From an uncultured Chlorobiaceae bacterium (GTDB taxonomy: Bacteria > Bacteroidota > Chlorobiia > Chlorobiales > Chlorobiaceae), in contig CAIRXW010000024.1 in NCBI GenBank assembly GCA_903882665.1, positions 1-32,216 of the forward strand: DNA of 32,216 bases, written 5' to 3'. Of this stretch, positions 9,634 to 17,722 are shown in pieces. A program made the translations under genes and the position numbers. Position 1 is the first letter of the stretch. Each line of letters opens with the position of its first letter. The notes beneath the pieces are model-generated. The model searched no databases. It was not told where the DNA came from and saw only the letters and a list, made by a program, of their open reading frames with translations.

Positions 9634-10416
9634 TTACGATTCTTTACGGATGGCTCTTCCACGATCCAATACTTTTGCAATTTTTTCGGCGGTCAATGTC
9701 ATGGCAAGCCCAAGAAAACCGACGGTTATGATTCCGGTAATAACCAATGGCATATTAAATTTTTCACGGCCAAGCTGAATTCTTGTTCCGATCCCGTCGA
9801 ATGTTTCTATAAATAGTTCAGCGGCCATCAACATTGCCCATGACATTCCAACACTGAGTGATATACCGGTCAGAATCGAAGGAAAAGCAGCAGGCAAAAC
9901 TATTTTTCTGATAAACTTTAATCGTTTATACCCATAAACAGCACCAAGTTCAATGTATTCCTTTGAAACACTTCGCACCCCGGAAAAAGTATTAAGCGTT
10001 ATCGGATAGAACGCAGCAATGGAAATAATAATAATACGGGGCAACTCTGTCATTCCGCACCACATGACAATTAAAGGTATCCATCCAATAATCGGAACTT
10101 GCCGTATAACATGAAACGTTGGTGCCAAAATTTTCTCCGCAGTTTTTGACAAGCCCATAAGCAATCCAAACAAAAAACCCGTCACACTGCCAATCAGAAA
10201 TCCAAATAATACCCGCTTTAAACTGACGAGAATATGAAGCAGAAATCCCTGTTCAACAAAAAGCTTTACAGTGTAATGAAAAAGGGTGCCTGGAGAAGGC
10301 AGAAAATGTGAGGAGACATACCCTCCGGAAGTAACTATCTGCCAAACAAGAAGGAGCACTATCGGAATTACAAGAGTACTCAATCTGTTTTTTATATTCT
10401 CACTAATCTGTATCAT
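9634..10416 (-). CDS. ABC importer permease, SsuC/TauC type (second permease)
   Basis: A 260-residue inner-membrane permease of the BPD/SsuC family with about six helices. The EAA-like coupling region reads ELGAVYGYKRLKFIRKIVLP, followed by AAFPSILTGISLSVGMSWAM. It lies 2 nt after the preceding permease gene and 16 nt before the ATPase. Having two different permease genes in the operon suggests a heterodimeric channel, whereas SsuC and TauC normally form homodimers. It would pass the ligand delivered by the binding protein encoded at 11294-12313. Confidence 0.9.
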   Translation of the reverse strand: MIQISENIKNRLSTLVIPIVLLLVWQIVTSGGYVSSHFLPSPGTLFHYTVKLFVEQGFLLHILVSLKRVLFGFLIGSVTGFLFGLLMGLSKTAEKILAPTFHVIRQVPIIGWIPLIVMWCGMTELPRIIIISIAAFYPITLNTFSGVRSVSKEYIELGAVYGYKRLKFIRKIVLPAAFPSILTGISLSVGMSWAMLMAAELFIETFDGIGTRIQLGREKFNMPLVITGIITVGFLGLAMTLTAEKIAKVLDRGRAIRKES

Positions 10417-10418
10417 GC

Positions 10419-11213
10419 TTATGCAATCCCCCCTTCAAAAGATCTGCGCCATGAAAAAAGACGCTTTTCAATTATTTCCAGGATAAAGTTCAAAACAAAC
10501 CCTATTGCTCCAATTACGACAAGTCCCGACATAACAAGATCAATCTGAAACATCTGGCGACCCCAGATCATCATATACCCGATACCTGAGTCACATCCAA
10601 AAAGTTCTGCCCCGACAACAAACATCCATGACAAACCAAGACTCAATCTGATGCCTGTAAAGATAGATGGCAATGCTCCAGGAATTATGACTTTTGTGAG
10701 ATACCGATAATTTTTATAATTATAGACGTTGGCCAGTTCATGATAATTTTTTGGCACACCACTAATTCCCTGAAAGGTATTGAAAACCATAGGATAAAAA
10801 GCTCCTATCGCTATAAATATTATTTTGGGAAGTTCACCAACGCTGAACAATATGATCAGTAATGGCATCCATGCATACTCCGGCACCTGCTGAACAGATT
10901 TTACAAGAGGAAGTAATGTTCTCTTTAAAAATGGTGACAATCCCATTACAATTCCCAGAATAAATCCCGATGAAGCGCCGACAAGAAATCCAATAACTAC
11001 CCGTTGCAGACTGACTATAATGTTATCAGTCAGTTCACCAGAACCGACAAGATCTGCAAGCGTATGAAATAAGGTCAGAGGAGGAGTCAGTATAAGCTCT
11101 GAAACCAATTGCAAAGGCCCGGCACTCTGCCAGAGTATCAACAAAAGCAAAGGCACAATCAAAGCCAGAAGCTTGTCTTTCCATTGAAAGTGTTTAATAA
11201 AACTTTTACTCAT
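10419..11213 (-). CDS. ABC importer permease, SsuC/TauC type (first permease)
   Basis: A 264-residue permease homologous to the next gene, with about six helices and coupling loop ELANVYNYKNYRYLTKVIIP, then GALPSIFTGIRLSLGLSWMF. The two permeases share layout and several blocks ('PSI-TGI-LS-G-SWM', 'P-I-F-A-GAFYP') but differ over most of their length, so they are old paralogs rather than a recent duplication. A strong hairpin (11232-11264) separates this gene from the upstream binding-protein gene, which would give less permease than binding protein. Confidence 0.9.
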   Translation of the reverse strand: MSKSFIKHFQWKDKLLALIVPLLLLILWQSAGPLQLVSELILTPPLTLFHTLADLVGSGELTDNIIVSLQRVVIGFLVGASSGFILGIVMGLSPFLKRTLLPLVKSVQQVPEYAWMPLLIILFSVGELPKIIFIAIGAFYPMVFNTFQGISGVPKNYHELANVYNYKNYRYLTKVIIPGALPSIFTGIRLSLGLSWMFVVGAELFGCDSGIGYMMIWGRQMFQIDLVMSGLVVIGAIGFVLNFILEIIEKRLFSWRRSFEGGIA

Positions 11214-11231
11214 AGCCTTTTTGGATTATTG

Positions 11232-11264
11232 AAAAAGGGCGAAATAAGGTATTTCGCCCTTTTT
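11232..11264 (-). terminator. Perfect 14-bp hairpin between binding-protein and permease genes
   Basis: A perfect inverted repeat, AAAAAGGGCGAAAT / ATTTCGCCCTTTTT, with a 5-nt loop. Read on the minus strand it is GC-rich in its middle and ends in five U residues, so it can act as a partial intrinsic terminator inside the operon. The likely outcome is high expression of the binding protein relative to the membrane subunits, common in ABC importers. It could instead protect the 3' end of a processed mRNA. Confidence 0.75.
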
Positions 11265-11293
11265 TCAGGTTATAAACCACACGTAGACTCTTC

Positions 11294-12313
11294 TTACTTC
11301 CAATAATTTTCGAGGCCGAGCTCTTTCAATGCTACTTCTGAGTAGCTCTTGTCAAACCATTGGTCAACATCAAATTTCTGCCTGATCAGTTTGCTTCTGA
11401 ATGCAAAGTCAACGATATCCTTGAAAGAGGCTACCGAACTGGCATTGAGTGTTGGATTGTATTTTTCTTTTAAATTCTGACCGGCAAGATCTACAACAAG
11501 CGATTGACGTGAACTACCGGTTTTTGTTTCGACTGCATACAAGGCCTCCTTGTTCTTCTCCTGTGATGCCCAGTAGGCAGCTCGTATATGTGCCTTTACG
11601 ACCCGTTTTACGATGTCAGGATATTTTTTTGCAAACTCTTCCGTAACAAGCAGCGCACCTCTCCCCTTGTTCTGAATAGGATCTTTTCTTGTATCATAGA
11701 CGTCTACAGCAAGGCCCTGTTGTACCAAGGGACGATCAGCTCCACCGATAATAGCGTCAACACTTCCTGTCGCAAGGGCAGCCGAGGCATCAGCTCCCGA
11801 GAGATTAACAAGCTTGACATCACGTTCAGTCAATCCAACCTGAGCCAGCAATCTGTTAAGAGTAAGATGTGTCTTGGTTCCTTTACTCACCGAAATACGC
11901 TTTCCTTTCAGATCCCTGAGTGAGTGAATATTTGCTTGAGGAGCTGCAATGATGTAAGAATTCACTCCATTATCCCGCCCTAAAATGTACCTGGTTTTCA
12001 ATCCTCCTGCTCGGCCAATAACGCAGGGAAGGTCACCAATACTGGCGATATCGAGCTTTCCTGCAGCTAACGCCTCGTTCACCGCCGGGCCAGCACCTTT
12101 ATACAACGTGAGCTGGATCTGAATACCATCATTCTTGAACTCCTGCTGCAAAAGGCCCTGATCCTGCACAATACCATTAATTCCTCCTGCAAATGGCTTG
12201 CCACTACTTCCGACTGCACCGACACGGATTACTGCGGGTTTGTTTGCTGCCTGTGCAGCAACCGTCATTGAAACCAGGCCTGCAATAGTTAAAAATCTTA
12301 TCCACTTTTTCAT
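11294..12313 (-). CDS. Periplasmic binding protein of an SsuA/NMT1-like importer
   Basis: A 339-residue secreted protein. The signal peptide (MKKWIRFLTIAGLVSMTVAAQA) is likely cleaved after AQA. The mature part has the NMT1/SsuA signature: 'IRVGAVGSSGKPF' at the start, 'AGKLDIASIGDLP', 'DLKGKRISVSKGTKTHLTLNRLLAQVGLTERDVKLVNLSGADASAALATGSVDAIIGG', and a helical C-terminus. Family members bind sulfonates, nitrate, taurine, thiamine precursors or aromatic acids. The regulation upstream of this operon favours a sulfur-containing ligand, but the binding pocket cannot be read. AAAGGAG precedes the ATG; the porin gene ends 28 nt upstream. Confidence 0.88.
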   Translation of the reverse strand: MKKWIRFLTIAGLVSMTVAAQAANKPAVIRVGAVGSSGKPFAGGINGIVQDQGLLQQEFKNDGIQIQLTLYKGAGPAVNEALAAGKLDIASIGDLPCVIGRAGGLKTRYILGRDNGVNSYIIAAPQANIHSLRDLKGKRISVSKGTKTHLTLNRLLAQVGLTERDVKLVNLSGADASAALATGSVDAIIGGADRPLVQQGLAVDVYDTRKDPIQNKGRGALLVTEEFAKKYPDIVKRVVKAHIRAAYWASQEKNKEALYAVETKTGSSRQSLVVDLAGQNLKEKYNPTLNASSVASFKDIVDFAFRSKLIRQKFDVDQWFDKSYSEVALKELGLENYWK

Positions 12314-12341
12314 TATTTTCTCCTTTAGTTTTTTATATCAG

Positions 12342-13706
12342 TTAAAATCCATACTGGAATTGGGCAACAAAATCATTCTGGTGTAAATCGCTGTTGCTTC
12401 TTTCATGACGAACATTATAGTTGAACTGCAGTTTTGTTGTCTCAGCAAAAAACACATTAAAACCATAGGTAACTATTGAGGTATCATCTCCTGAAACCGC
12501 TTTATCAGGGTCATAATGATCAAAGCGCACAAATGGCTGATATGTCGTTGGCCAGTAATCATCTTGACGAGACTCAACCCGGGCATTTTTCAGGAACTGA
12601 TCTCCAAAATTATAGAAAACCGTAAGCGTGTAGCCATCACTTTTTCTTGTTGGCTTTACTATGTTTGCTTTTGTTGTACCTGAAAGATACTGGCTCTCCT
12701 GGGAAGCATATTCCGCAGTAAACCCTATTGGAGTGGCGACATAAGCCAGATCGACTCCGTACAGGTTTCTTGAGCCGATATCTTTAATGGTTGAGGTGCC
12801 TATTGTCTTGGAAATATCATCCTTCCCTCTATAAAAAGAACCTCCAAGAGAGAGGCCCCGGTAACTCGAATTATAATCTACCGGTGCATTGATAATAATC
12901 CTTCCGCCAATATCCTTTTGCTTGTTTGTATCAAGTGCATTCGGACCGGAACCATTAAAAATACCGATAGAATACTCAATAAGCGGAATACGGTAGTTGA
13001 ACCCCAGATCGAGCGTCGGAGAAATATCACCACGCAGCAGAATACCAATATCGCGTTTTGATACATTGAGCTTGGAAACGAATGTAGCGCTATTGATCGT
13101 TGGTTTTTTATCATCATTTGTTGTTGCCTCAAGACCAAATGGCTTTTTCTGTTGACCAAACTGGACATAAAAAAGAGGCTTTTCATTGTCAAGCGAGGGA
13201 AAAATCGAGTACTGCAGATAAGCATCTGTAGGTTGCACATAATTGGTAACAGTGCCAGATGTCGTTGTTGCCAGGCTTAAAACGTAATCCAGATTACGTC
13301 CTTCTGCGTAGTCTTTTTTAAGGTTTCCTTTAAATGAAAGGGTTGCTGATCCTCCGGAAAAAGTCGGAATTGGATCCGGCGATGCATTCGACGATGTCGG
13401 TATTGAATAACTGCTCGATAAGGTACCGGATATCTTCAGCGACCGTTGACTGTTGGCTATATTATTCGCAAGAGTACGATCATAGGCATCTTTAAGAACC
13501 GCTATTTCATTCCTGACACCTTCAAAATCTTCACGGGTTATAGGTTGTTGTGGTTCAGTAACTCCTGCCGACGATGCATTTTCTGTACTAACCTCTTCTC
13601 CTTTTGTTACCTGGGTCTCAGTATTTGAATTCTCGGCAGCTTGAAGAGACGCATTACCTATCATCAGACTACCGAGAAAAAGTAGTGTAAACTTTAATTT
13701 ACTCAT
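12342..13706 (-). CDS. OprP/OprO-like outer-membrane porin
   Basis: A 454-residue outer-membrane beta-barrel. The N-terminal signal peptide (MSKLKFTLLFLGSLMIGNASLQA) is followed by an acidic, low-complexity linker and a short helical segment (EDFEGVRNEIAVLKDAYDRTL), as in trimeric porins. The barrel part begins KISGTLSSSYS, contains YVQFGQQKKPFGLE (the OprP/O family region) and ends in alternating residues with terminal Phe (VAQFQYGF), the outer-membrane assembly signal. OprP-type porins favour anions such as phosphate. Here it heads the importer operon behind a cysteine-rich leader, which suggests a dedicated route for an anionic ligand. Confidence 0.85.
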   Translation of the reverse strand: MSKLKFTLLFLGSLMIGNASLQAAENSNTETQVTKGEEVSTENASSAGVTEPQQPITREDFEGVRNEIAVLKDAYDRTLANNIANSQRSLKISGTLSSSYSIPTSSNASPDPIPTFSGGSATLSFKGNLKKDYAEGRNLDYVLSLATTTSGTVTNYVQPTDAYLQYSIFPSLDNEKPLFYVQFGQQKKPFGLEATTNDDKKPTINSATFVSKLNVSKRDIGILLRGDISPTLDLGFNYRIPLIEYSIGIFNGSGPNALDTNKQKDIGGRIIINAPVDYNSSYRGLSLGGSFYRGKDDISKTIGTSTIKDIGSRNLYGVDLAYVATPIGFTAEYASQESQYLSGTTKANIVKPTRKSDGYTLTVFYNFGDQFLKNARVESRQDDYWPTTYQPFVRFDHYDPDKAVSGDDTSIVTYGFNVFFAETTKLQFNYNVRHERSNSDLHQNDFVAQFQYGF

Positions 13707-13742
13707 TCTATATTTTTCCTTTTTTGATGGTTATTTTTCTAT

Positions 13743-13777
13743 AAAAAAAGGCCGAATCTGACAACAAGAATCGGCCT
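13743..13777 (-). terminator. Attenuator terminator before the porin gene
   Basis: On the minus strand AGGCCGA pairs with TCGGCCT. An inner TCT/AGA pairing follows after a T-T mismatch, the loop is TGTTGTC, and the stem runs into seven U residues. It sits between the stop of the cysteine-rich leader peptide (13804) and the porin start (13706), where an attenuator terminator belongs. Its sequence is clearly related to the hairpin at 20053-20089 (shared GCCGATTCTTGTT-TCAGA). It could also stop read-through from the reductase operon. Confidence 0.75.
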
Positions 13778-13785
13778 GCTTTATA

Positions 13786-13811
13786 ATATTTAATTACATA
13801 TAATCAAATAT
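13786..13811 (-). promoter_or_regulatory. AU-rich hairpin overlapping the leader stop codon
   Basis: On the minus strand ATATTTGATTA pairs with TAATTAAATAT (11 bp with one G-U pair, loop TATG). It covers the stop codon of the cysteine-rich leader and lies just before the terminator. This is where a pause or competing structure of an attenuator would sit; the role is inferred. The second locus has only a small counterpart (GGTTATATAACC at 20100-20111). Confidence 0.4.
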
Positions 13812-13899
13812 CAGAAACAGCGAATACTTTTATATCACCATAATCCACAAAAAAGCAACAACATCGCTTTATTCTCTTGAAAACGACCGTCAAAACCAT
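13804..13899 (-). CDS. Cysteine-rich leader peptide of the porin/importer operon (31 aa)
   Basis: A 31-codon frame starts MVLTVVF and contains KRCCCFFVDYG, with three consecutive Cys codons (TGT TGT TGC, residues 13-15, positions 13855-13863). The ATG at 13899 has an ideal ribosome-binding site, AAGGAG with a 5-nt spacer. The stop at 13804 is 27 nt before the terminator hairpin. The second leader at 20137-20202 has the same design and a similar start (M-LT-V/I), although the peptides otherwise differ; conservation of the Cys run is what an attenuator needs. Inferred action: ribosomes stall at the Cys codons when Cys-tRNA is scarce, preventing terminator formation. The peptide itself probably has no other function. 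Confidence 0.8.
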   Translation of the reverse strand: MVLTVVFKRIKRCCCFFVDYGDIKVFAVSDI

Positions 13900-13966
13900 A
13901 CCATCTCCTTAATTATTACAGATGCAATCAAACACAATTTCGAAGCATCAAGAAAAAGAATATTGT

Positions 13967-14008
13967 GCAGATTGTAAATCCCGTTTAACCGGCATATTCT
14001 CTACCATA
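13967..14008 (-). promoter_or_regulatory. Promoter/operator element shared with the reductase operon
   Basis: On the minus strand it reads TATGGTAGAGAATATGCCGG then TTAAACGGGATTTACAATCT, ending GC. All but about five of the first 33 positions match the element at 20321-20361. The stretch contains a -10-like GAGAAT (13996-14001) at the place where the other copy has TATAAT, followed by the strictly conserved AACGGGATTT. Transcription would start near 13990, about 95 nt before the leader peptide. This much noncoding conservation upstream of two different operons suggests a shared activator or repressor site as well as a promoter. Confidence 0.65.
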
Positions 14009-14040
14009 TATGAGTTACCGCAATAAACCATACCGATATA

Positions 14041-14152
14041 CTAACCAAGCATTTCAATAAATGCATTGATACGGTTCAGCAACTGCTCACTCTGTTCTGA
14101 GCCAGACTCATTCTGCTCGATAACCATGGTCGGTATGCCCGTATCCCTCTGT
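14041..14152 (-). pseudogene. 3' fragment of a third copy of the 464-aa reductase subunit gene
   Basis: Directly after the HgdB-like gene, the minus strand continues in another frame with KQRDTGIPTMVIEQNESGSE and then QSEQLLNRINAFIEMLG, a stop following at 14041. This matches the last ~36 residues of the two intact 464-aa subunits (for example IKRDSGIPTMIIEQHEGGSE). There is no start and nothing of the rest of the gene. It is the stump of a third gene copy, apparently lost when the HgdB-like gene was recombined in front of it. Confidence 0.85.
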
Positions 14153-15346
14153 TTATACTGCAACCTCTGCTGCTGATTCCGCCTTGATCTTGATCATCTC
14201 TACGAATGCCTCGACTCTTGTTCTCATTGCCTCGTAATCGGAACCGGCATACTCGGTATGAATCTCCAGTAGCGGAATACCCGACTTAGCCAGAACATCC
14301 TTGGTCTCCTTGGCTTTGAAGGTGAATGGGTCACAGTAACGCAGCGTGTGGTAAATGACCCCCTGGGCTTTGCTCTCGTCGATAAGCTCATGGAGCTTTT
14401 TCAGGCGCCGGTCGCTCTCAAGATCAAGGTATGGAAGCGCTGCGTGAGGAGTCCGGTTCAGGTAACCAAGGGCAACTCCTGCTGGTGAAATCTCTTTGAT
14501 ATCAAGGTCAAGATGAGGCAGAATACCTGTCCAGAGATCATCACCAACAATACGACCTCCAACAGCATTGATGATACCGATCAGTTTCCGGTCTCCCCGG
14601 GGTATAAGGCTGCCTGAAATAAAGATTCGGCCATCAGCGCCATCGGCTTCGATCACCGGATCAGGCTGAAGCTCCTGCAACTCTATCAGCGTCTCTTGCA
14701 GCAGTATGAGGTACTCTTTTTTGTCAAGCAGATCACCAGCCTGTATCAAGTCAAAGACCTCTTCCCAGGAGATCACATTATCTTTGGCTGCCTGAAAGAA
14801 GTAGATGCTTTTGAGTGTCTTGCGAATGTCGTTATACAAGGCTACCGATGCAGCCAGTTTCACGGTATCGAGCTTGGCCCCGGCCCGCTCTTCAAGCAGA
14901 CGGGTAAACTCATTAGCCTCGTTGACAAAGTACTCCTGACCCTCTTCCCAATAGAAGTTGCGGGGCACACCCAGCACAACGACATCCCGTTTAAAGTAGT
15001 ACTCGATGACTTCGGCAGCACGGAAGTTCTGCAAACAGGTGGCATCAAAGGCAAGCACATCCGTTTGCTGGATGTATGGATCCTCATTTTCGGCAAAGGC
15101 TCCGACAATTTCACGAATAAACACACAGTTTTTGCTGGAGGCATATCGACCTCCCACCTCTACCAGCCGATCATCTCCACCAATGGCAATCCTGATTGGA
15201 ATAAACCCTAATGCATGGATAATCTCTTCAGGAACATTATATCCCGTCCAGCCAACTACTTTTTGACCATTTGCACGAGCTTTTCTCAATTCATCAGGCC
15301 GCTCATCGAGCCGTTTTCTGATTACTTCCAGTGTTTTAACCGTCAT
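14153..15346 (-). CDS. HgdB/BcrB/FldC-like subunit of a 2-hydroxyacyl-CoA dehydratase-family enzyme
   Basis: A 397-residue protein of the HGD-D family. The start has the family block GWTGYNVPEEIIHALGFIPI. Only three cysteines are present: C74 (SSKNCVF), C104 (DATCLQNF) and C338 (LRYCDPFTFKA), at the places where family members hold one [4Fe-4S] cluster. Relatives include the beta subunits of 2-hydroxyglutaryl-CoA and phenyllactyl-CoA dehydratase and benzoyl-CoA reductase, which receive one electron at very low potential from an ATP-driven activase. It is the third intact type of gene in the operon and has one copy, while the partner subunit and activase have two. A start with AGGGAA upstream is used. 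The actual substrate is unknown. Confidence 0.85.
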   Translation of the reverse strand: MTVKTLEVIRKRLDERPDELRKARANGQKVVGWTGYNVPEEIIHALGFIPIRIAIGGDDRLVEVGGRYASSKNCVFIREIVGAFAENEDPYIQQTDVLAFDATCLQNFRAAEVIEYYFKRDVVVLGVPRNFYWEEGQEYFVNEANEFTRLLEERAGAKLDTVKLAASVALYNDIRKTLKSIYFFQAAKDNVISWEEVFDLIQAGDLLDKKEYLILLQETLIELQELQPDPVIEADGADGRIFISGSLIPRGDRKLIGIINAVGGRIVGDDLWTGILPHLDLDIKEISPAGVALGYLNRTPHAALPYLDLESDRRLKKLHELIDESKAQGVIYHTLRYCDPFTFKAKETKDVLAKSGIPLLEIHTEYAGSDYEAMRTRVEAFVEMIKIKAESAAEVAV

Positions 15347-15391
15347 GATTCAATTCCCTTTTTCTATGGTTAGTCTTATAAATTTTTATAC

Positions 15392-16783
15392 TTAAAGCAT
15401 TTCGATAAAAGCATTGACTCGATTGAGCAACTGTTCGCTCTGTTCGCTTCCGCCCTCATGCTGCTCTATAATCATGGTTGGTATACCTGAATCCCGCTTG
15501 ATGGTGTCGCACAACATCCTGGCAATGGCCGACTGCGTGTTGCATCCCCACTGGTATAAAAAGAGGACACCGTCAGCACGCGATTTTTTGAGTTGTTCTA
15601 TTGTCCACTCCGCCCGTTTCTCAATGGATTGTTCATAAGGATAGGAGAGAATGGCATGAGCCAGGTTCTGGTAGGGATCTCCCTCTTCCGCGACGAGAGT
15701 GCTGATGTCGCTCCAGTGATTATCCTGACCAACAATGATGGCCCCCGCCTCCTCAATTCGAAAATCGTTTGGAAAAACGCACGAGCCGCAGACAAAGAGA
15801 CGAATCGGTTTATCGACGACCCCTTCCGCCTTGATGCCCCTCTTTACCCGCTCACGGATATAAGCGTTCGATTCTCGAAGCACCGTCAAACTGGCGCTTG
15901 GATCTCCATGAATCTCCATGCCTCCCATCTGATAAAGGGCCCGACGATCTACCCCGTTGGTTGGAGGCAGATCTGCCGACCACCAGAGTTCAGCAGTGTC
16001 AATTGCCAGTCGGCGACCTTCGTTATGCAGCTTTATCTCTTTCGTCAAATCATCGTCAGTTACTTCTCTCCCTGCCCTTTTGCCAATCTCACTGGTCAAT
16101 CGACGCAGATTCCGGGCAAAGTATTCAACGGCCCAGGGCTTGTCTGCCTGATGACGCATGGGATAATCGATGTTCATCAGCTTTACCGCTTTATTTGGGC
16201 CGTGCCGGTGCGCTTCAACCCCATAGGAGATATCGGAGCAACGCAAGCAGGTAAACGGAGCAACCATGTCAACCGGAAGATCATCCTCCTGAATGTTGGC
16301 ATATCCGGCGGTCTGGCAAGCTTCAAAACTGATAGCATGATTAGCCTTTTCTCTCTGATTGCGACTTCTTATCGCCTCTTCATTCAATCCAAGTCCTTCA
16401 TGTCGTCCTCTGGCCCATAGACCCACACTGGCAGGACGCAATGCAATTCCGCCTGCGGCGTAGTAGGGATCGACACTTTGCCCACCCTGCACGAAGATGA
16501 CCGGAGCACCATTCTCTCGACTTTTGTTGATACGGTCGTTCATCGTGAGAAGAAGGTAGTGGTTCTTTATAGCGCTTGGAAGATGGATATCTCTTGACAA
16601 ACGACTGCCTGCATACTTCTTCTGCGTATAGGCAAAAGGGTATCTCTTCGGCCCGATTTCTGTCATAAAATGCCATACGTCCGCCGCTGTCGCCCGCGAT
16701 CCGTCACGAAAATGAATATCTTCAGTTGCTTCAAACTCTTCACGCAACTCTGCCGGATACTCGTATAGAGCCGTCTTTGCCAT
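15392..16783 (-). CDS. Multi-cysteine HgdA/BcrC/double-cubane-like reductase subunit, copy 2
   Basis: A 463-residue HGD-D family protein, longer than HgdB-type subunits because of an N-terminal extension (EEFEATEDIHFRDGSRATAA...). It has seven cysteines, all conserved in copy 1: C156, C179 and C182 (TCLRC), C332 and C335 (CGSC), C414 (WGCN) and C425. A single [4Fe-4S] site needs about three; six or seven is what a double-cubane [8Fe-9S] cluster, as in DCCP proteins, would need. This cluster assignment is inference. It lies 45 nt before the HgdB-like gene and 68 nt after its activase. About 90% identical by eye to copy 1. GGAG precedes the ATG. Confidence 0.85.
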   Translation of the reverse strand: MAKTALYEYPAELREEFEATEDIHFRDGSRATAADVWHFMTEIGPKRYPFAYTQKKYAGSRLSRDIHLPSAIKNHYLLLTMNDRINKSRENGAPVIFVQGGQSVDPYYAAGGIALRPASVGLWARGRHEGLGLNEEAIRSRNQREKANHAISFEACQTAGYANIQEDDLPVDMVAPFTCLRCSDISYGVEAHRHGPNKAVKLMNIDYPMRHQADKPWAVEYFARNLRRLTSEIGKRAGREVTDDDLTKEIKLHNEGRRLAIDTAELWWSADLPPTNGVDRRALYQMGGMEIHGDPSASLTVLRESNAYIRERVKRGIKAEGVVDKPIRLFVCGSCVFPNDFRIEEAGAIIVGQDNHWSDISTLVAEEGDPYQNLAHAILSYPYEQSIEKRAEWTIEQLKKSRADGVLFLYQWGCNTQSAIARMLCDTIKRDSGIPTMIIEQHEGGSEQSEQLLNRVNAFIEML

Positions 16784-16851
16784 GCTGATTTTTCTCCATG
16801 TTATTTTTTCACAAATTCACAGAAACTTCTTTTTGCTTTCCCGTGGGACAC

Positions 16852-17661
16852 TCAGGCCCATAGCCCCTCTTTTTTTGAAAAGCTGCGGGCAAGCACCGCT
16901 GCGCCGAGAGCACCGATAAGCTGAGGATCAATTTCAGGTTTGACAATGGTGACTTTCAACGCCTCTTCGATGGCCGTTTTCATACCGGTATTTTTGGCTA
17001 CTCCTCCCGAGAAAAAGACATCGCTTGCAATGCCCACTCTTGCAAAAAGTCCTGAAATACGATTGGCGATAGCATGATGGATCCCGTTCAGGATATTTGC
17101 AGGCTTTTCACCCCTTGCGACGAGCGAGATAGTTTCCGACTCTGCAAAGACGGTGCAGGTGCTGCTCATGGGCACAAGCTCCGTTGCCGAAAGGGCCAAA
17201 GCTCCAAGATCCTCAAGCTTTACCTTAAAAACGCCAGCCATCACCTCAAGAAAACGACCAGTGCCTGCCGCGCATTTATCATTCATGGCAAAATCGACTA
17301 CCGCTCCATCCTGATCAATCCGTATAGCCTTACAATCCTGACCACCCATATCAATAATGGTTCGAACCGAAGGGTGGAGGTAATTGGCCCCCTTGGCGTG
17401 ACAGGTAATTTCAGTAACCGCTTTATTGGCATAAGGGGCAGAGACGCGACCGTAACCGGTTCCAACGATATAGGTAAGATCCTCCTGTATCAGTCCTCCC
17501 GTCTCCAGAGCCAGGTTCAATGCTTTCAATCCACTCTCCACAGAATCAACTCCGCTCGGAACAAGGCCGGTAGCAAAGATTTCTCCATCTTCCAGAATCA
17601 CCGATTTTGCTGCCAGTGAACCCACATCAACACCTGCAAAAAAATTCCTTTTTATCGACAT
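16852..17661 (-). CDS. ATP-dependent activase (HgdC/BcrD-like), copy 2
   Basis: A 269-residue ASKHA-fold activase. Phosphate-binding loop GVDVGSLAAKSVIL (9-22), IDMGGQD (103-109), and the two cysteines that hold the bridging [4Fe-4S] cluster of the homodimer, C130 (KCAAGTGRF) and C169 (SSTCTVFAESE), plus FFSGGVAKN near the end. Such activases hydrolyse ATP to push a single electron at very low potential into the partner dehydratase/reductase. The ATG at 17661 is chosen over an upstream start at 17754: it aligns with copy 1 and has GGAG upstream; the longer start would overlap the neighbouring gene. Confidence 0.92.
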   Translation of the reverse strand: MSIKRNFFAGVDVGSLAAKSVILEDGEIFATGLVPSGVDSVESGLKALNLALETGGLIQEDLTYIVGTGYGRVSAPYANKAVTEITCHAKGANYLHPSVRTIIDMGGQDCKAIRIDQDGAVVDFAMNDKCAAGTGRFLEVMAGVFKVKLEDLGALALSATELVPMSSTCTVFAESETISLVARGEKPANILNGIHHAIANRISGLFARVGIASDVFFSGGVAKNTGMKTAIEEALKVTIVKPEIDPQLIGALGAAVLARSFSKKEGLWA

Positions 17662-17722
17662 CCTATACTCCAGATTTGAGGTTATTTTAAATTGAACAAA
17701 GAAGATTCCAGTCGTTTGATCT

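Larger units (their letters stand above)
15392..17661 (-). repeat. Tandem duplicated module, copy 2 (subunit + activase)
   Basis: The pair of genes here is repeated in the same order and orientation at 17723-19996, with matching gene lengths and nearly identical spacers (68 and 69 nt). The activases differ at about 12 of 269 residues and the large subunits at about a tenth of positions. A third partial copy survives at 14041-14152. Confidence 0.9.

Noticed and set aside
14696-16420. Long plus-strand frames antisense to the reductase genes (14696-15211, 15593-16420 and similar ones elsewhere).
   Set aside because: They mirror conserved proteins on the other strand, have no family features and no start signals.
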